DNA of 47,560 nt from Prochlorococcus sp. AG-355-M18 (GTDB lineage Bacteria > Cyanobacteriota > Cyanobacteriia > PCC-6307 > Cyanobiaceae), in assembly GCA_003280725.1 (NCBI GenBank), contig QCED01000011.1, forward strand, positions 1-47,560, written 5' to 3'. Positions within the stretch are counted from its first letter, which is position 1, and each line of letters opens with the position of its first letter. The notes under the pieces were generated by a model. The model worked only from the letters and a program-made list of their open reading frames with translations. It did no database searches and was not told where the DNA came from. This document shows, piece by piece, positions 36,388 to 45,820 of this stretch. The position numbers and the translations under genes are program-made.

Positions 36388-37455
36388 TTAATAAGTGTAG
36401 CCTGCTACAAACAATTGCTCATCAGATGAAGGTTGGGATCCTGCTACATAGGCACCTTTTGAAGCTTCAGAGTTTGCTTGGGCTCTTGCTATTAATGCTT
36501 TTTGACCTCCTTCAACGTCGCTTCCTTTCCAAGCTTTTAAGCATGAGTGCTGTAATGCTCTTCCATAGGAGAATGAAACATTCCATAAAGCTTTCCTGTA
36601 AAGAGTGTTCATATTATTTAAATAAACAGAAGCAGCTTCTTCGCTTAACCCTCCTGACAAGAAAACTATCCCAGGAACAGATGCAGGAACACATCTTTCC
36701 ATAGTTCTAATTGTCATTTCAGCAACTTTCATAGGATCAGCCTTCGTCGAACAATCTGCTCCATTAACAGTCATAGAAGGTTTTAATAGAGTCCCTTCTA
36801 GAAAAACTCCATTTGCTTGACAGGCAATATAAACCTGCTTTATTACTTCTTCTTGAACTTCAGCGGTTTTTTCAATAGTATGGTCGCCATCCATTAAGAT
36901 TTCAGGTTCAATAATTGGTACCAACCCAGATTCTTGAACTGATCTTGCATACCTTGCTAATCCCCAAGCATTCTCTTGAATTGATAGTTTTGAAGGACAA
37001 CCATCATTTGTAATTTGCAGAACTGCTCTCCACTTTGCAAATCTGGCTCCTTGTTCATAATATTTTGCGGATCTTTCAACTAACCCATCTAGGCCAGAGA
37101 AAAAAGTTTCTACATCTCCTCCTCCTGGAAGTGGATTTAGGCCTTTATCGACCTTTATACCTGGAATAATACCTAAATCATTTAATTTCTTAACCATTGA
37201 CTCGCCATCTTGGTGATTCTGATAAAGAGTTTCTTCGAAGAGGATTGCTCCACTTATATATTTGCCAAGACCTTCTGTAGTAAAAAGCATTCCTCTATAT
37301 GCCTTCCTATTGTCTTCAGTATTCTCAACTCCTATTCCAGCGAGTCTTTTACCAACTGTTTTGGTGGATTCATCTACCGCTAATATTCCTTTTCCTTTAG
37401 AAGCTAGTAATTGAGCATTTTCTTTAAGCTCATTTTTGTAATAATTTAAAGCCAT
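36388..37455 (-). CDS. fda: Fructose-bisphosphate aldolase, class I (Schiff base)
   Basis: This is the metal-independent aldolase, unrelated in sequence to class II. The Schiff-base Lys225 lies in EGTLLKPSM, the acid residue Glu183 in LVPIIEPEIL, and Lys141 and Arg143 in FAKWRAVL. The protein ends in Tyr (GYTY), as in eukaryotic-type class I aldolases. The 355-aa length matches plastid and animal enzymes. It is one gene upstream of class II fba in the same direction, an unusual pairing of non-homologous isozymes. Whether both work at once or under different conditions cannot be read from the sequence. Confidence 0.95.
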   Translation of the reverse strand: MALNYYKNELKENAQLLASKGKGILAVDESTKTVGKRLAGIGVENTEDNRKAYRGMLFTTEGLGKYISGAILFEETLYQNHQDGESMVKKLNDLGIIPGIKVDKGLNPLPGGGDVETFFSGLDGLVERSAKYYEQGARFAKWRAVLQITNDGCPSKLSIQENAWGLARYARSVQESGLVPIIEPEILMDGDHTIEKTAEVQEEVIKQVYIACQANGVFLEGTLLKPSMTVNGADCSTKADPMKVAEMTIRTMERCVPASVPGIVFLSGGLSEEAASVYLNNMNTLYRKALWNVSFSYGRALQHSCLKAWKGSDVEGGQKALIARAQANSEASKGAYVAGSQPSSDEQLFVAGYTY

Positions 37456-37558
37456 TCTTTAATAATTCAGTTCAATTGATTTTTCCAGAATATGAAAAAA
37501 AAATAAAATTAATCTAATACCTTATCGAGTGATAATTGCTACTTATAAATGTATAGCC

Positions 37559-38656
37559 TTAAATTTTGATACTTAATCCACTTTTCGAAGATTCTCTTAT
37601 AGCCTCGCAAACTTTATGACTAGCAAGTCCCTCACACAAACCTGGGATTACAGGTTTTCCATTAATTATACTCTGAGCCCATAAATTTTGAATTCTCAAA
37701 ACTGGAGCTATTCGCCCATCAGTCCATGTTTTTTCAAAGTTAAAACTTGAATCTGCAGTTAGATTTTGTATTTTATTTTCGTTGTTTGAATATTTCAAAT
37801 TAAAACCATGTACATAATCTTTTTGGTTTTCGCTTTTAAGAATAAGTGAACCTTCGCTTCCATATATTTCTAAACTAAATCCTCTACCATTTTTAGAAAT
37901 CGATGATAAAGATACCTGACATGGAATAAGATTCGATCTGTAGTTTGATATTTCTATATTGGCTAAACATACATCTTCACTCGTAACATCATTTAAATCA
38001 GATGAATTAGATAAAGGTCTTTTTTTTATTGATGTTGCTAACTTGCCAGATACGTTTATTGCTTCTCCAAAAAACCAATTCAACATATCGAATGCATGAG
38101 TACCTAAAGCGCCAATAACTCCTCCACCTTTTTCTTCCAATGAATACCAATTCCAAGCTCTTTTAGGATCGGATCTGCTCCCCATTAACCAATCTAATTT
38201 GACTAAATATATATCTCCTAAGATATTTTCATCAATAAGTTTTTTTGTCTGAAGGAAAAGAGGTACTGCTCTATATTCAAAATCAACGCATACGCTTAAA
38301 TTATTAATCAAAGATATTCTCTGAAGCTCTTCAATTTCTGAGGAGGATATTGAAACGGGTTTTTCTAGGAGCAAATTTTTATTATTCTCAAGAGCTTGTT
38401 TTGCTAACTTAAATCTTGATTCAGGAGGAGTGGCAATAATAATTCCATCAATTTTTGGAGATTTAACTAAGTCTTCCCAATTATGAAAAAAATCTAGGCC
38501 TGTTTCTTTTTCTAATATCGATTTTTGCTTTTTCTCGTAATGATAAATTGCTATAGGAATTAAGTGATCAGACTCCTTTAATGCCTCTAAATGAACTTTT
38601 TTCCCAAACCCTAGTCCAGCTATTGCTATTTTTAATTTTTTATTTTTAGTATTCAT
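37559..38656 (-). CDS. Gfo/Idh/MocA-family oxidoreductase
   Basis: This NAD(P)-dependent sugar or cyclitol dehydrogenase-like protein has an N-terminal Rossmann motif IAGLGFGKKVHLEAL (about 12-26), the ATPPE loop and the catalytic EKPVS motif (about 98-102), followed by a C-terminal alpha/beta domain. The length of 365 aa is normal. It lies 2 bases downstream of the secreted unknown gene, which lies 1 base after accD, so accD, this unknown and the oxidoreductase form one unit. The substrate is unknown. Confidence 0.87.
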   Translation of the reverse strand: MNTKNKKLKIAIAGLGFGKKVHLEALKESDHLIPIAIYHYEKKQKSILEKETGLDFFHNWEDLVKSPKIDGIIIATPPESRFKLAKQALENNKNLLLEKPVSISSSEIEELQRISLINNLSVCVDFEYRAVPLFLQTKKLIDENILGDIYLVKLDWLMGSRSDPKRAWNWYSLEEKGGGVIGALGTHAFDMLNWFFGEAINVSGKLATSIKKRPLSNSSDLNDVTSEDVCLANIEISNYRSNLIPCQVSLSSISKNGRGFSLEIYGSEGSLILKSENQKDYVHGFNLKYSNNENKIQNLTADSSFNFEKTWTDGRIAPVLRIQNLWAQSIINGKPVIPGLCEGLASHKVCEAIRESSKSGLSIKI

Positions 38657-38658
38657 TC

Positions 38659-39051
38659 TTATTCATTAATAAACTCTAAACAGCTATTTTCAATAACAAC
38701 ATCTATAAGTTCATCATTATTAGAAGTTTGCCATTTTGAATTGAATTGAGGAATTCCATTTATTGATGTATCTTTGAATTTTTTTTCATTGCAATTAATT
38801 CTCATTACATAAAGTGATAACTCACCATCATCATCAGAATTAGTTGGATTCTTAAAGAACTTTGTTAATACACTTATTTCACCATTTGGGAGCGGCTTAA
38901 TACTCCCTTTATCAAGCCATTCTTTCCCATCATCATTCTCTTTAAGGAGAACCCAATCAACATTTCCTATCGCATATGAATAGGAGGCAAAGTTTAAAAT
39001 AAAGAGTAAAAGGCTTAAAGAAAAATAAAATAAATTAGAAATTATTCTCAT
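38659..39051 (-). CDS. Secreted protein of about 130 aa, unknown
   Basis: The protein has an N-terminal signal peptide (about 1-27, hydrophobic FYFSLSLLLFILNFASYSYA) and a mature domain of about 100 residues, with conserved-looking WVLLKEND at about 33-40, WLDKGSIKPLPNGEISVLTK at about 45-64, and two Cys (about 92 and 125) that could form a disulfide. The pattern W...D..S....g....v..k resembles adhesin E-like periplasmic domains of other bacteria, but I hold this loosely. It is wedged between accD and the oxidoreductase with 1- and 2-base gaps. Confidence 0.68.
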   Translation of the reverse strand: MRIISNLFYFSLSLLLFILNFASYSYAIGNVDWVLLKENDDGKEWLDKGSIKPLPNGEISVLTKFFKNPTNSDDDGELSLYVMRINCNEKKFKDTSINGIPQFNSKWQTSNNDELIDVVIENSCLEFINE

Positions 39052-39052
39052 T

Positions 39053-39934
39053 TTATATATTTGCTTCTGCGAGTTCTTTTACACCATGAATTTTTAAAAT
39101 TTTAGACAGAGTATCCTTGAGATCTTTCCTTTTCACTATTACATCAACAAAACCATGCTCAAGCAGATATTCAGCTGTTTGAAAATTATCGGGTAATTTT
39201 TCTCTTAATGTTTGTTCTATAACCCTTCTTCCAGCAAATCCAATAAGTGCTTTAGGTTCCGCCAAAATTAAATCACCTAACATCGCAAAGCTGGCTGTTA
39301 CCCCTCCAGTAGTTGGATGAGTTAACAAGGGCATATATAGGAGATTTTTCTCTTTATGTTTTTTTAGTGCTCCAGATATTTTTGCCATTTGCATGAGACT
39401 TAACATACCTTCTTGCATCCTTGCTCCTCCTGATGCGCAAACAATAAGAATTGGAAAATTTTCCAAAGTTGCTCTCTCAATTATCCTTGTAATTTTTTCA
39501 CCAACTACTGAACCCATGGATCCTCCCATAAATCTAAAATCCATAACAGCTAATGCTAAAGGCATTGAATTCACAGAACAGATACCTGTTACGACTCCAT
39601 CTCTTAAACCTGTACCTGCTTGACTTTCTTTAATTCGATCAGCATACGCTCTTCTATCTTTAAAACCCAAAGGATCTGTGGGACTTAGTGAACTATCAAA
39701 TTCATTGAATGAATTTTTATCAGCAATTATATTTATCCTTTCATCGCTATTAATCCTATTGTGGTGTCCACAATTACTACAAACATTGAAATTTGAAATT
39801 AGGTCTTTTCTATAGGCTACTTGCGAACACTCTGAACACTTAACCCACAAACCATCTCCTTCGTCAGTATCTTGGGAAACTTTCCCCACAAATTGATCTT
39901 TACGCCTTGCGGCAAACCAGTCGATTAATGACAC
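39053..39934 (-). CDS. accD: Acetyl-CoA carboxylase carboxyltransferase beta subunit
   Basis: AccD with AccA transfers carboxyl from biotin to acetyl-CoA, the first step of fatty acid synthesis. The N-terminal zinc ribbon has Cys33, Cys36, Cys52 and Cys55; the carboxylase core has [36 protein letters not shown] and [16 protein letters not shown]. The 293-aa length is standard. It lies 140 bases downstream of prk on the same strand. That gap holds a 7-base-arm palindrome at 40008-40022 and no other feature. Confidence 0.97.
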   Translation of the reverse strand: MSLIDWFAARRKDQFVGKVSQDTDEGDGLWVKCSECSQVAYRKDLISNFNVCSNCGHHNRINSDERINIIADKNSFNEFDSSLSPTDPLGFKDRRAYADRIKESQAGTGLRDGVVTGICSVNSMPLALAVMDFRFMGGSMGSVVGEKITRIIERATLENFPILIVCASGGARMQEGMLSLMQMAKISGALKKHKEKNLLYMPLLTHPTTGGVTASFAMLGDLILAEPKALIGFAGRRVIEQTLREKLPDNFQTAEYLLEHGFVDVIVKRKDLKDTLSKILKIHGVKELAEANI

Positions 39935-40007
39935 AACGTTACCTGTTTTTTCTATTTAAATCTAAGTAAGGTACTTTTATCAAGAAAGATATATAAATAT
40001 TTGAGAT

Positions 40008-40022
40008 TTTCTAAATTAGAAA
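40008..40022 (-). promoter_or_regulatory. Palindrome in the prk-accD gap
   Basis: TTTCTAA-A-TTAGAAA (40008-40022) is a perfect 7-base inverted repeat with a one-base centre, about 75 bases upstream of the accD start. It may be an operator for accD; the evidence is symmetry alone. Confidence 0.25.
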
Positions 40023-40074
40023 CTCCTCAATATTGAAAATATTATTATTTGAGTTAATAAATAGGAATCAATTA

Positions 40075-40971
40075 TTATTTATTTTTCTCCTCAATCATTT
40101 TATGAATTATTGGAGTAAGAATTAGTTCCATTGCGAAACCCATTTTCCCACCATTTACAACGATACTTGTTGGACTTGACATGAATGAATCGTTAATCAT
40201 TCCAAGCAAGTATTGAAAATCAATACCCCATTTCTCTCTTGCCCCTTTTCTGAAATGTATAATCACAAAGCTCTCATCAGGAGTTGGGATATTTCTGCAT
40301 ATGAAAGGATTTGAAGTGTCAATTGTGGGAATTCTTTGGAAATTAATATCGGTTTTGCTGAATTGTGGGCAGATGTGATTTATATAATCAGGCATTCTTC
40401 TCAATATCGTATCCACAATGGTTTCCGCTGAGTAACCTCTTTCTGCGTTATCTCTATGGATTTTTTGAATCCACTCTAAATTTGTTATTGGAACAACGCC
40501 AACAAGTAAATCAGCATAGGATGCCACATTGTATCCATCACCTTCTACCCCGCCATGCAAACCTTCATAAAAAAGTACGTCTGTTCCCTCAGGAATATCT
40601 TCCCATGGAGTAAATTGCCCAGGTTCTAGGGATGTCCCAAGTCTTGTATTATGTTCTTCTGCTTCTTCAAGACTATGTAGATAATATCTTTTTTTTCCTC
40701 CTCCAGTTTCACCATAGATTTTAAAAAGTTCTTCTAACTTGTCAAACAGATTAGCCTCTGGACCAAAATGAGAGAAATTTTCACCTTTTGAAAGAGCGTC
40801 TGCCATCGCTTTTTTCATAGGCATTCTTTCAAATCTGTGGTAACTATCACCTTCTACAACTGCGGGAACAATATCTTCTCTGGCAAAAATATGCTCAAAG
40901 GCTCTTTTTACTGTACTTGTTCCTGCTCCTGAAGATCCTGTTACAGCGACTACTGGATGACGTTTTGACAT
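40075..40971 (-). CDS. prk: Phosphoribulokinase, proteobacterial-like (class I) type
   Basis: Prk makes ribulose-1,5-bisphosphate for Rubisco. The P-loop is GSSGAGTST (12-20), followed by EGDSYHRFER (about 40-49), YEGLHGGVEGDG and NLEWIQKIHRD, and then PQFSKTDINFQR. These and the 298-residue length match the octameric enzyme of purple bacteria rather than the approximately 330-aa plant/beta-cyanobacterial type. The latter has a Cys in its P-loop (GDSGCGKST); here the position is Ala, so the known thioredoxin-regulated disulfide cannot form. The gene lies between leuB (upstream, 88-base gap) and accD. Confidence 0.95.
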   Translation of the reverse strand: MSKRHPVVAVTGSSGAGTSTVKRAFEHIFAREDIVPAVVEGDSYHRFERMPMKKAMADALSKGENFSHFGPEANLFDKLEELFKIYGETGGGKKRYYLHSLEEAEEHNTRLGTSLEPGQFTPWEDIPEGTDVLFYEGLHGGVEGDGYNVASYADLLVGVVPITNLEWIQKIHRDNAERGYSAETIVDTILRRMPDYINHICPQFSKTDINFQRIPTIDTSNPFICRNIPTPDESFVIIHFRKGAREKWGIDFQYLLGMINDSFMSSPTSIVVNGGKMGFAMELILTPIIHKMIEEKNK

Positions 40972-41059
40972 TTTTTAAAAACAATATCTAATGATTCTGA
41001 CAGGTCATATGCCAACTTTATGTTTTACTTAAAAATATTTTTTTATTTATTAATTTTTT

Positions 41060-42133
41060 TTAAATTTCATCCATTATTTTATCTCCGATTTCACTGCAAG
41101 ATAATACTTCGGAAGATCCATCAGCTAAATCAGCTGTTCTAAATCCTTTTGATAAAACTTTATCAATGGCAGTTTCTAAGTTTTCTGCAGCTTCTTCTTC
41201 ATTTAATCCAATTTTCAACATCATGGAAGCAGATAAAAGCATCGCAATAGGATTCGCGATGTTTTTACCAGCTATATCAGGAGCTGAACCATGAACCGGT
41301 TCAAAAACTCCTGGACCATCATTGTTTAGAGAAGCTGAAGGAAGCATACCAATAGAACCAGTTAACATTGCGGCTAGGTCGCTTAAAATATCTCCAAATA
41401 AATTACTTGTTAAAATTACATCAAATTGACCAGGATCTCTAACTAATTGCATTGCTGCATTATCAACGTACATATTGCTTAGAGATATATTTATATCTTT
41501 TGAGGTGATATTTAAAACTGTATCTCTCCACAATTGACTAACCTCAAGAACATTTGATTTATCAACAGAACATATTTTTTTATTTCTTTGGTTAGCAATT
41601 TTTATTGCTATTTCTGTTATTCTCTCTATTTCTGCCGAATCATAAACCATCGTATTGAAAGCTTTTGGGATTTTTGTATTTGTTATATGTCCTCTTGGTT
41701 TCCCAAAATAAATTCCCCCTATTAATTCTCTTACAACAATAAGATCAACATTCTCAACGATTTCTTTTTTTAATGTACTTGCATCTAATAGAGATTTTCT
41801 TATTTTGACAGGCCTGATATTTGCGAAAAGGTTTAGGGCAGATCTTAACTTTAGTAATCCACTTTCTGGCCTTAATTCTCTTGCAAGAGAGTCATATTTA
41901 ATATCTCCTACACATGCTAAAAGTACAGCATCACTTTTTTTGCATTGATCAAGTGTCTTATCTGGAGCAGGAGTCCCATATTTTTCGTAAGCTATCCCTC
42001 CAAATAATTCTTCAATAATCTCAATATCGAAATTATGATTTTTTGAAAGCTTTTTTAAAACTTTTTTTGAAACTTCTGAAATCTCTGGTCCAATTCCGTC
42101 ACCTGACAATAAAACAATCTTATATTTCTTCAT
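41060..42133 (-). CDS. leuB: 3-isopropylmalate dehydrogenase
   Basis: LeuB oxidises and decarboxylates 3-isopropylmalate in leucine synthesis. Motifs are LLSGDGIGPEIS (about 8-19), VRELIGGIYFGKPRG, the metal-binding DNAAMQLVRDP and SNLFGDILSDLAAMLTGSIG, and the NAD-binding EPVHGSAPDIAGKNIANPIA. The 357-aa length is usual. It lies 28 bases after lpxD at the 3' end of a compact operon. Confidence 0.97.
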   Translation of the reverse strand: MKKYKIVLLSGDGIGPEISEVSKKVLKKLSKNHNFDIEIIEELFGGIAYEKYGTPAPDKTLDQCKKSDAVLLACVGDIKYDSLARELRPESGLLKLRSALNLFANIRPVKIRKSLLDASTLKKEIVENVDLIVVRELIGGIYFGKPRGHITNTKIPKAFNTMVYDSAEIERITEIAIKIANQRNKKICSVDKSNVLEVSQLWRDTVLNITSKDINISLSNMYVDNAAMQLVRDPGQFDVILTSNLFGDILSDLAAMLTGSIGMLPSASLNNDGPGVFEPVHGSAPDIAGKNIANPIAMLLSASMMLKIGLNEEEAAENLETAIDKVLSKGFRTADLADGSSEVLSCSEIGDKIMDEI

Positions 42134-42161
42134 TTAAATTTTTGTTTAATAGAACAATAAA

Positions 42162-43196
42162 TTATTGCTTGTCTAATTGTCTAAGTTTTTTTGCTAATTC
42201 TGGTAATTTTTTAAAAATACTTGAACTCCTTAGCCATGATTTGTTATCCATCGCAGGGAAACCACTAATTACCTTGCCATCTTCTATGTCGCAATGGATG
42301 CCGCATTTTGAACTCGCTATGACATTATTCCCAACATTTACTCTATTATTTACACCGACTTGTCCTGCCAAAATAACGCTATTCCCAATTTTTGCTCCTC
42401 CAGCAATACCAACTTGAGCTGCAAATGCACAATTCTTACCGATTTTAACTCCATGACCTATTTGTATTAAATTATCCAATTTTGTTCCCTCATCAATAAA
42501 AGTAAACCCTACTGCAGGTCTATCAATACAGCAATTTGTTCCAATTTCTACAAAACTCATTATTTTTACACCACCTTTTTGAGGCATCTTTACCCATTTG
42601 CCATCTTTAGGAATAAAACCAAATCCCTCTGATCCAATAACAGAATTTGAATTAATTACACAATTATTTTTTAGAGTGGTATTTTCATAGATAACACAAT
42701 TTGGATGGATTATATTATTATTTCCTATTCGAACATTTCCTAAAATTGATGTTCCAGGAAGAATATGATTATTGTCACCAATTACAGTATTTTCACCAAT
42801 ATAAACATTTGGTCCAATATGGCAATCTTCTCCAATTATTGCTGTTTTATCTATAACGGCTGAAGCGTGAATTCCAGGTTTGAAATTGATATTTTTATAC
42901 AAACAATTTAATACTTCTGCAAATGCAATTCTTGGATTTTTAACAATTATGTTTGATATCTTGCGTTTCTTAAGGGCACTAATAATTTCATTGTTTTTAG
43001 AAATTATTATTGCTGAGGCTTTAGTTTTATCTAATTTTTCTTTAAGGATATTATTTTCTTCTAAGAAAGATATTTGATGGTTATCTGCATCATCTAATGA
43101 AGCAGCATCATCTATATTTAAATTTTCAACAATATTGGCACTAATAAAATTTGAATTCCCTTTTTTTATTAGATCAACTAAATCACTTAAAAGCAT
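42162..43196 (-). CDS. lpxD: UDP-3-O-acylglucosamine N-acyltransferase
   Basis: LpxD adds the second acyl chain in lipid A synthesis. The N-terminal uridine-binding domain leads into a left-handed beta-helix of hexapeptide repeats (about 100-290), with the catalytic His in LIQIGHGVKIG (about 239-249), and a C-terminal helix. The 344-aa length is standard. Its presence shows the cell still makes at least a lipid A core, which bears on the isolated lptB. It lies 19 bases after proB. Confidence 0.95.
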   Translation of the reverse strand: MLLSDLVDLIKKGNSNFISANIVENLNIDDAASLDDADNHQISFLEENNILKEKLDKTKASAIIISKNNEIISALKKRKISNIIVKNPRIAFAEVLNCLYKNINFKPGIHASAVIDKTAIIGEDCHIGPNVYIGENTVIGDNNHILPGTSILGNVRIGNNNIIHPNCVIYENTTLKNNCVINSNSVIGSEGFGFIPKDGKWVKMPQKGGVKIMSFVEIGTNCCIDRPAVGFTFIDEGTKLDNLIQIGHGVKIGKNCAFAAQVGIAGGAKIGNSVILAGQVGVNNRVNVGNNVIASSKCGIHCDIEDGKVISGFPAMDNKSWLRSSSIFKKLPELAKKLRQLDKQ

Positions 43197-43215
43197 TTGT
43201 CAGTTTTAATTTTTT

Positions 43216-44298
43216 CTAAGAGAGAGCGAGAACATCTCTATGTACGACAATTATCGAGGAATTTTTATTTTCTTGATTAATTAAGATACTTCTTAATTTG
43301 TCGCTACTTATTGATACTAAACCCTTTGCAACTTCTTTATCATTTGTATTGACTATTTTAACTGCCTGATTAACCGTAAAGTTTCCTTCTACATTTTTAA
43401 CACCAACCGCCAAAAGTGAGGCACCTTTTTTTTTAATTGCAAAAGAAGCTCCATCATCTAAAGTGATTTTCCCTACCGTTTGAATTGCATGTGAAAGCCA
43501 ACTTTTTTTGTTTCCTATAGGTTTATCTACTGGGTAAAATGTAGTTCCAATTTTGTTATCATTAAAAATTTCAACTAAGTTTTTTTTATTAGTTCCATCA
43601 ACTAGTTGGACTTCAACCCCTCCTTTTGTTGCTATTTCTGCAGAAATAAGTTTTGTAGAAATTCCTCCTGTTCCCCATTCATTATTAGAGTTTTGAATGT
43701 TTTTATCTTTAATTTCTTTTAATTCACTATTATGAACCTCTTTAATAGGATGCGCATCTTTATTATTGCGTGGGTCTTTTGAGTATAGATTTTCAATATC
43801 TGTTAATAATATAAGCTTGTTAGCATTTATAGCTAAGGCAACTAAGGCAGAGAGGGTATCATTATCTCCATATTTAAGCTCTTCATTTGCCACGGTATCA
43901 TTCTCATTTACTATTGGAATAACATTCAAATCAATTAATTTTTTTAGAGTTTTTGAAGCGTTTTTAAACGATTCTCGTGAATTGAAATCAGCTTTTGTGA
44001 TTAAAATTTGAGCAATATTGTGACCAAATTTATTAAATACTTTATCGTACAAAGACATTAAATTAACTTGACCAACTGCAGCAGTAGCTTGAAGGGTACT
44101 TAAATCATTTGGTCTCGTTTTAATATTTAATTTTTGGCAACCTAATCCAACGGCTCCACTAGTTACTAAAATTAATTTGTTGCCTTTTGAAAGAAAATTT
44201 GTAAAGGACCTACAAAGGGTTTCTATAACTTCTTCTGTAGATGTTTCCTCTGTTCCTCTTAAAATACTAGTACCAATTTTTATAACCCAAGTTTTCAT
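43216..44298 (-). CDS. proB: Glutamate 5-kinase
   Basis: ProB phosphorylates glutamate for proline synthesis. The amino-acid kinase domain has [11 protein letters not shown] (5-15), [14 protein letters not shown], the substrate-binding [10 protein letters not shown] and [13 protein letters not shown], and [13 protein letters not shown]; a C-terminal PUA domain (about 265-360) is present. The 360-aa length is normal. Its start overlaps the end of the YqeG gene by 4 bases (ATGA), and lpxD follows. Confidence 0.96.
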   Translation of the reverse strand: MKTWVIKIGTSILRGTEETSTEEVIETLCRSFTNFLSKGNKLILVTSGAVGLGCQKLNIKTRPNDLSTLQATAAVGQVNLMSLYDKVFNKFGHNIAQILITKADFNSRESFKNASKTLKKLIDLNVIPIVNENDTVANEELKYGDNDTLSALVALAINANKLILLTDIENLYSKDPRNNKDAHPIKEVHNSELKEIKDKNIQNSNNEWGTGGISTKLISAEIATKGGVEVQLVDGTNKKNLVEIFNDNKIGTTFYPVDKPIGNKKSWLSHAIQTVGKITLDDGASFAIKKKGASLLAVGVKNVEGNFTVNQAVKIVNTNDKEVAKGLVSISSDKLRSILINQENKNSSIIVVHRDVLALS

Positions 44299-44789
44299 TT
44301 TATAAAATGAGAAATTAATTTTTCTATTGTCAAAGTTAAATTAAATTTTATAGGCAAGCCATCTCTCTTTAATCGCTTAACTAATATTGTTTTTATATTA
44401 CATCTATTCCCAACGATAATATCTGTAAAAATTCTGTCGCCAATAATGGCTATATTTTTAGGCTCATTGCCAATTTCTTTGATAACAGACAAAGTTACTT
44501 TTTTTCTTGGTTTTGATGCATTGTATTTGTACCTTAAATTTAATTCTTTCGCTATGTTCGCGATTCTTTTTTTTGATGGATTATTACTTATTAGATAAAT
44601 GGAGAAAAGGTTTTTAGATTCTCTGATCCAATTTTTTACAGCTTTTGGGATCATATTTGATTTTCTATTTATTAGAGTACCATCTACGTCTAGTAATAAA
44701 GAATGAATTCCTTTTTTTTTCAACTCAGATTGAGAAATCGCATATATTGGTAAATTTGAATCCCAATTGACTTTTAGGATAGATCTCAT
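44295..44789 (-). CDS. YqeG-family HAD (IIIA-type) phosphatase
   Basis: This small HAD-superfamily phosphatase has motif [11 protein letters not shown] (Asp34 nucleophile, Asp36), motif II with Ser in ISNNPSKKR (about 68-76), and motif [16 protein letters not shown] (about 117-129). The 164-aa length and the lack of a cap domain match YqeG, whose plant relatives dephosphorylate phosphatidylglycerophosphate; that activity is plausible here as well but unproved. It overlaps proB by 4 bases and follows the DUF3727 gene by 12. Confidence 0.88.
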   Translation of the reverse strand: MRSILKVNWDSNLPIYAISQSELKKKGIHSLLLDVDGTLINRKSNMIPKAVKNWIRESKNLFSIYLISNNPSKKRIANIAKELNLRYKYNASKPRKKVTLSVIKEIGNEPKNIAIIGDRIFTDIIVGNRCNIKTILVKRLKRDGLPIKFNLTLTIEKLISHFIK

Positions 44790-44801
44790 TTATTTTAAGA
44801 A

Positions 44802-45332
44802 CTACTTTTTTTCAAGCTCAGTTTCAATCAAAGGTTGAATTTTATCGAACTCATCATCTTCAACTAATAAGGCACCTTTTTCTTTTAATTTACCCACAAT
44901 AAAAAAAGGATCTAGTGGGATATATAAGCCATATTCCTGGTCAAAAAGATTAAAGTTAACAAGCAATTCATAACTTTCACTATCATCATCGACATAATCT
45001 TCTTCTAATTCGTCGTAAATTGGTTCTTCAAGTTCTCCTGATACTGTTAATGTAACTGCTGATCTGATAAGTCTTAAATCATGTTCTTGAAGAACCGCTT
45101 CAGCATTTTTTAGTATTTGTTCATTTTTATCTATTTTCTCAATTAGTTCAGGTTCATCTTTTTCATTTATTTTAAAAAGACTTACTGGAGTATCAACTGG
45201 TGTTAATAAAGCATATTCTTGGCCTTCAACACTGACTAATTGTTCAAGATAACAAAATAGCTCGTTTCCATTTGAGTCATTTAATAAAAGAGTCTGTGCA
45301 TCGTAATTATCATTTGAGTTAGCTTCTTTCAT
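44802..45332 (-). CDS. DUF3727/DUF1292 family protein
   Basis: This acidic 176-aa cytoplasmic protein has an N-terminal DUF1292-like half (LLLNDSNGNELFCYLEQLVS, about 15-34; YALLTPVDTPVSLF, about 40-53) and a C-terminal DUF3727-like half (ELLVNFNLFDQEYGLYIPLD, about 123-142; KEKGALLVEDDEFD). A Glu/Asp-rich linker (EDYVDDDSESYE) joins them. The family is conserved in cyanobacteria and plastids without a settled function. It lies 26 bases after yqgF. Confidence 0.83.
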   Translation of the reverse strand: MKEANSNDNYDAQTLLLNDSNGNELFCYLEQLVSVEGQEYALLTPVDTPVSLFKINEKDEPELIEKIDKNEQILKNAEAVLQEHDLRLIRSAVTLTVSGELEEPIYDELEEDYVDDDSESYELLVNFNLFDQEYGLYIPLDPFFIVGKLKEKGALLVEDDEFDKIQPLIETELEKK

Positions 45333-45358
45333 TTAAAAATTATCTATCCTTTTTAATA

Positions 45359-45820
45359 CTAATATTTTATCTGACTTTTACCAGCTATTTCTTCTAATTC
45401 AGGACCTTCTTCGATCCATTGTTCAAGTATTACTTTTGCTGAAAAACTATCAATCAATCCAGATTTATCTTTTTTTATTCCAAATCTATCTGAAGATTCC
45501 CAAGTTGAACTATGTTCGTTGACGAGGGAAAATGGAAGCTTTAACTCATTTGAAAGTAATTGACAGTAATTTTTACAGTCAATAGCTTGAGCGGTCATTC
45601 GACCTTTCTCATCTAGTGGAATACCCACGATAAACCCAGTCAAATTAAATTTATTTATATAATTTCTAATAATTTTAATCTCTTGATTATTTTCAAACCG
45701 TTTTACTGCTGGAAGTATATTTGATGTTATGCAGAGGGGATCACAATAAGCTAATCCTATTCTTTTGGTACCTATATCCAAACTCAAAATTGACTTGGGC
45801 TTGGGTTTGCAAAATTTCAT
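45359..45820 (-). CDS. yqgF: YqgF/RuvX-like nuclease (pre-16S rRNA maturation)
   Basis: YqgF is an RNase H-fold nuclease implicated in 16S rRNA 5' maturation and formerly called a Holliday junction resolvase. The signature [20 protein letters not shown] (10-29) carries the catalytic Asp15; [15 protein letters not shown] (about 63-77) and [11 protein letters not shown] (about 98-108) follow. The length is 153 aa. It overlaps the GNAT-like gene by 4 bases (ATGA). Confidence 0.93.
   Translation of the reverse strand: MKFCKPKPKSILSLDIGTKRIGLAYCDPLCITSNILPAVKRFENNQEIKIIRNYINKFNLTGFIVGIPLDEKGRMTAQAIDCKNYCQLLSNELKLPFSLVNEHSSTWESSDRFGIKKDKSGLIDSFSAKVILEQWIEEGPELEEIAGKSQIKY

Noticed and set aside
40022..40029. 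ACTCCTCA, resembling the core of the cyanobacterial sRNA Yfr1
   Set aside because: The match is short, stops before the conserved CAC and lacks the flanking hairpins and terminator of Yfr1.
42043..42417. 124-codon plus-strand frame across the leuB/lpxD junction
   Set aside because: It overlaps two well-supported minus-strand genes and shows no domain; it looks like an antisense shadow.
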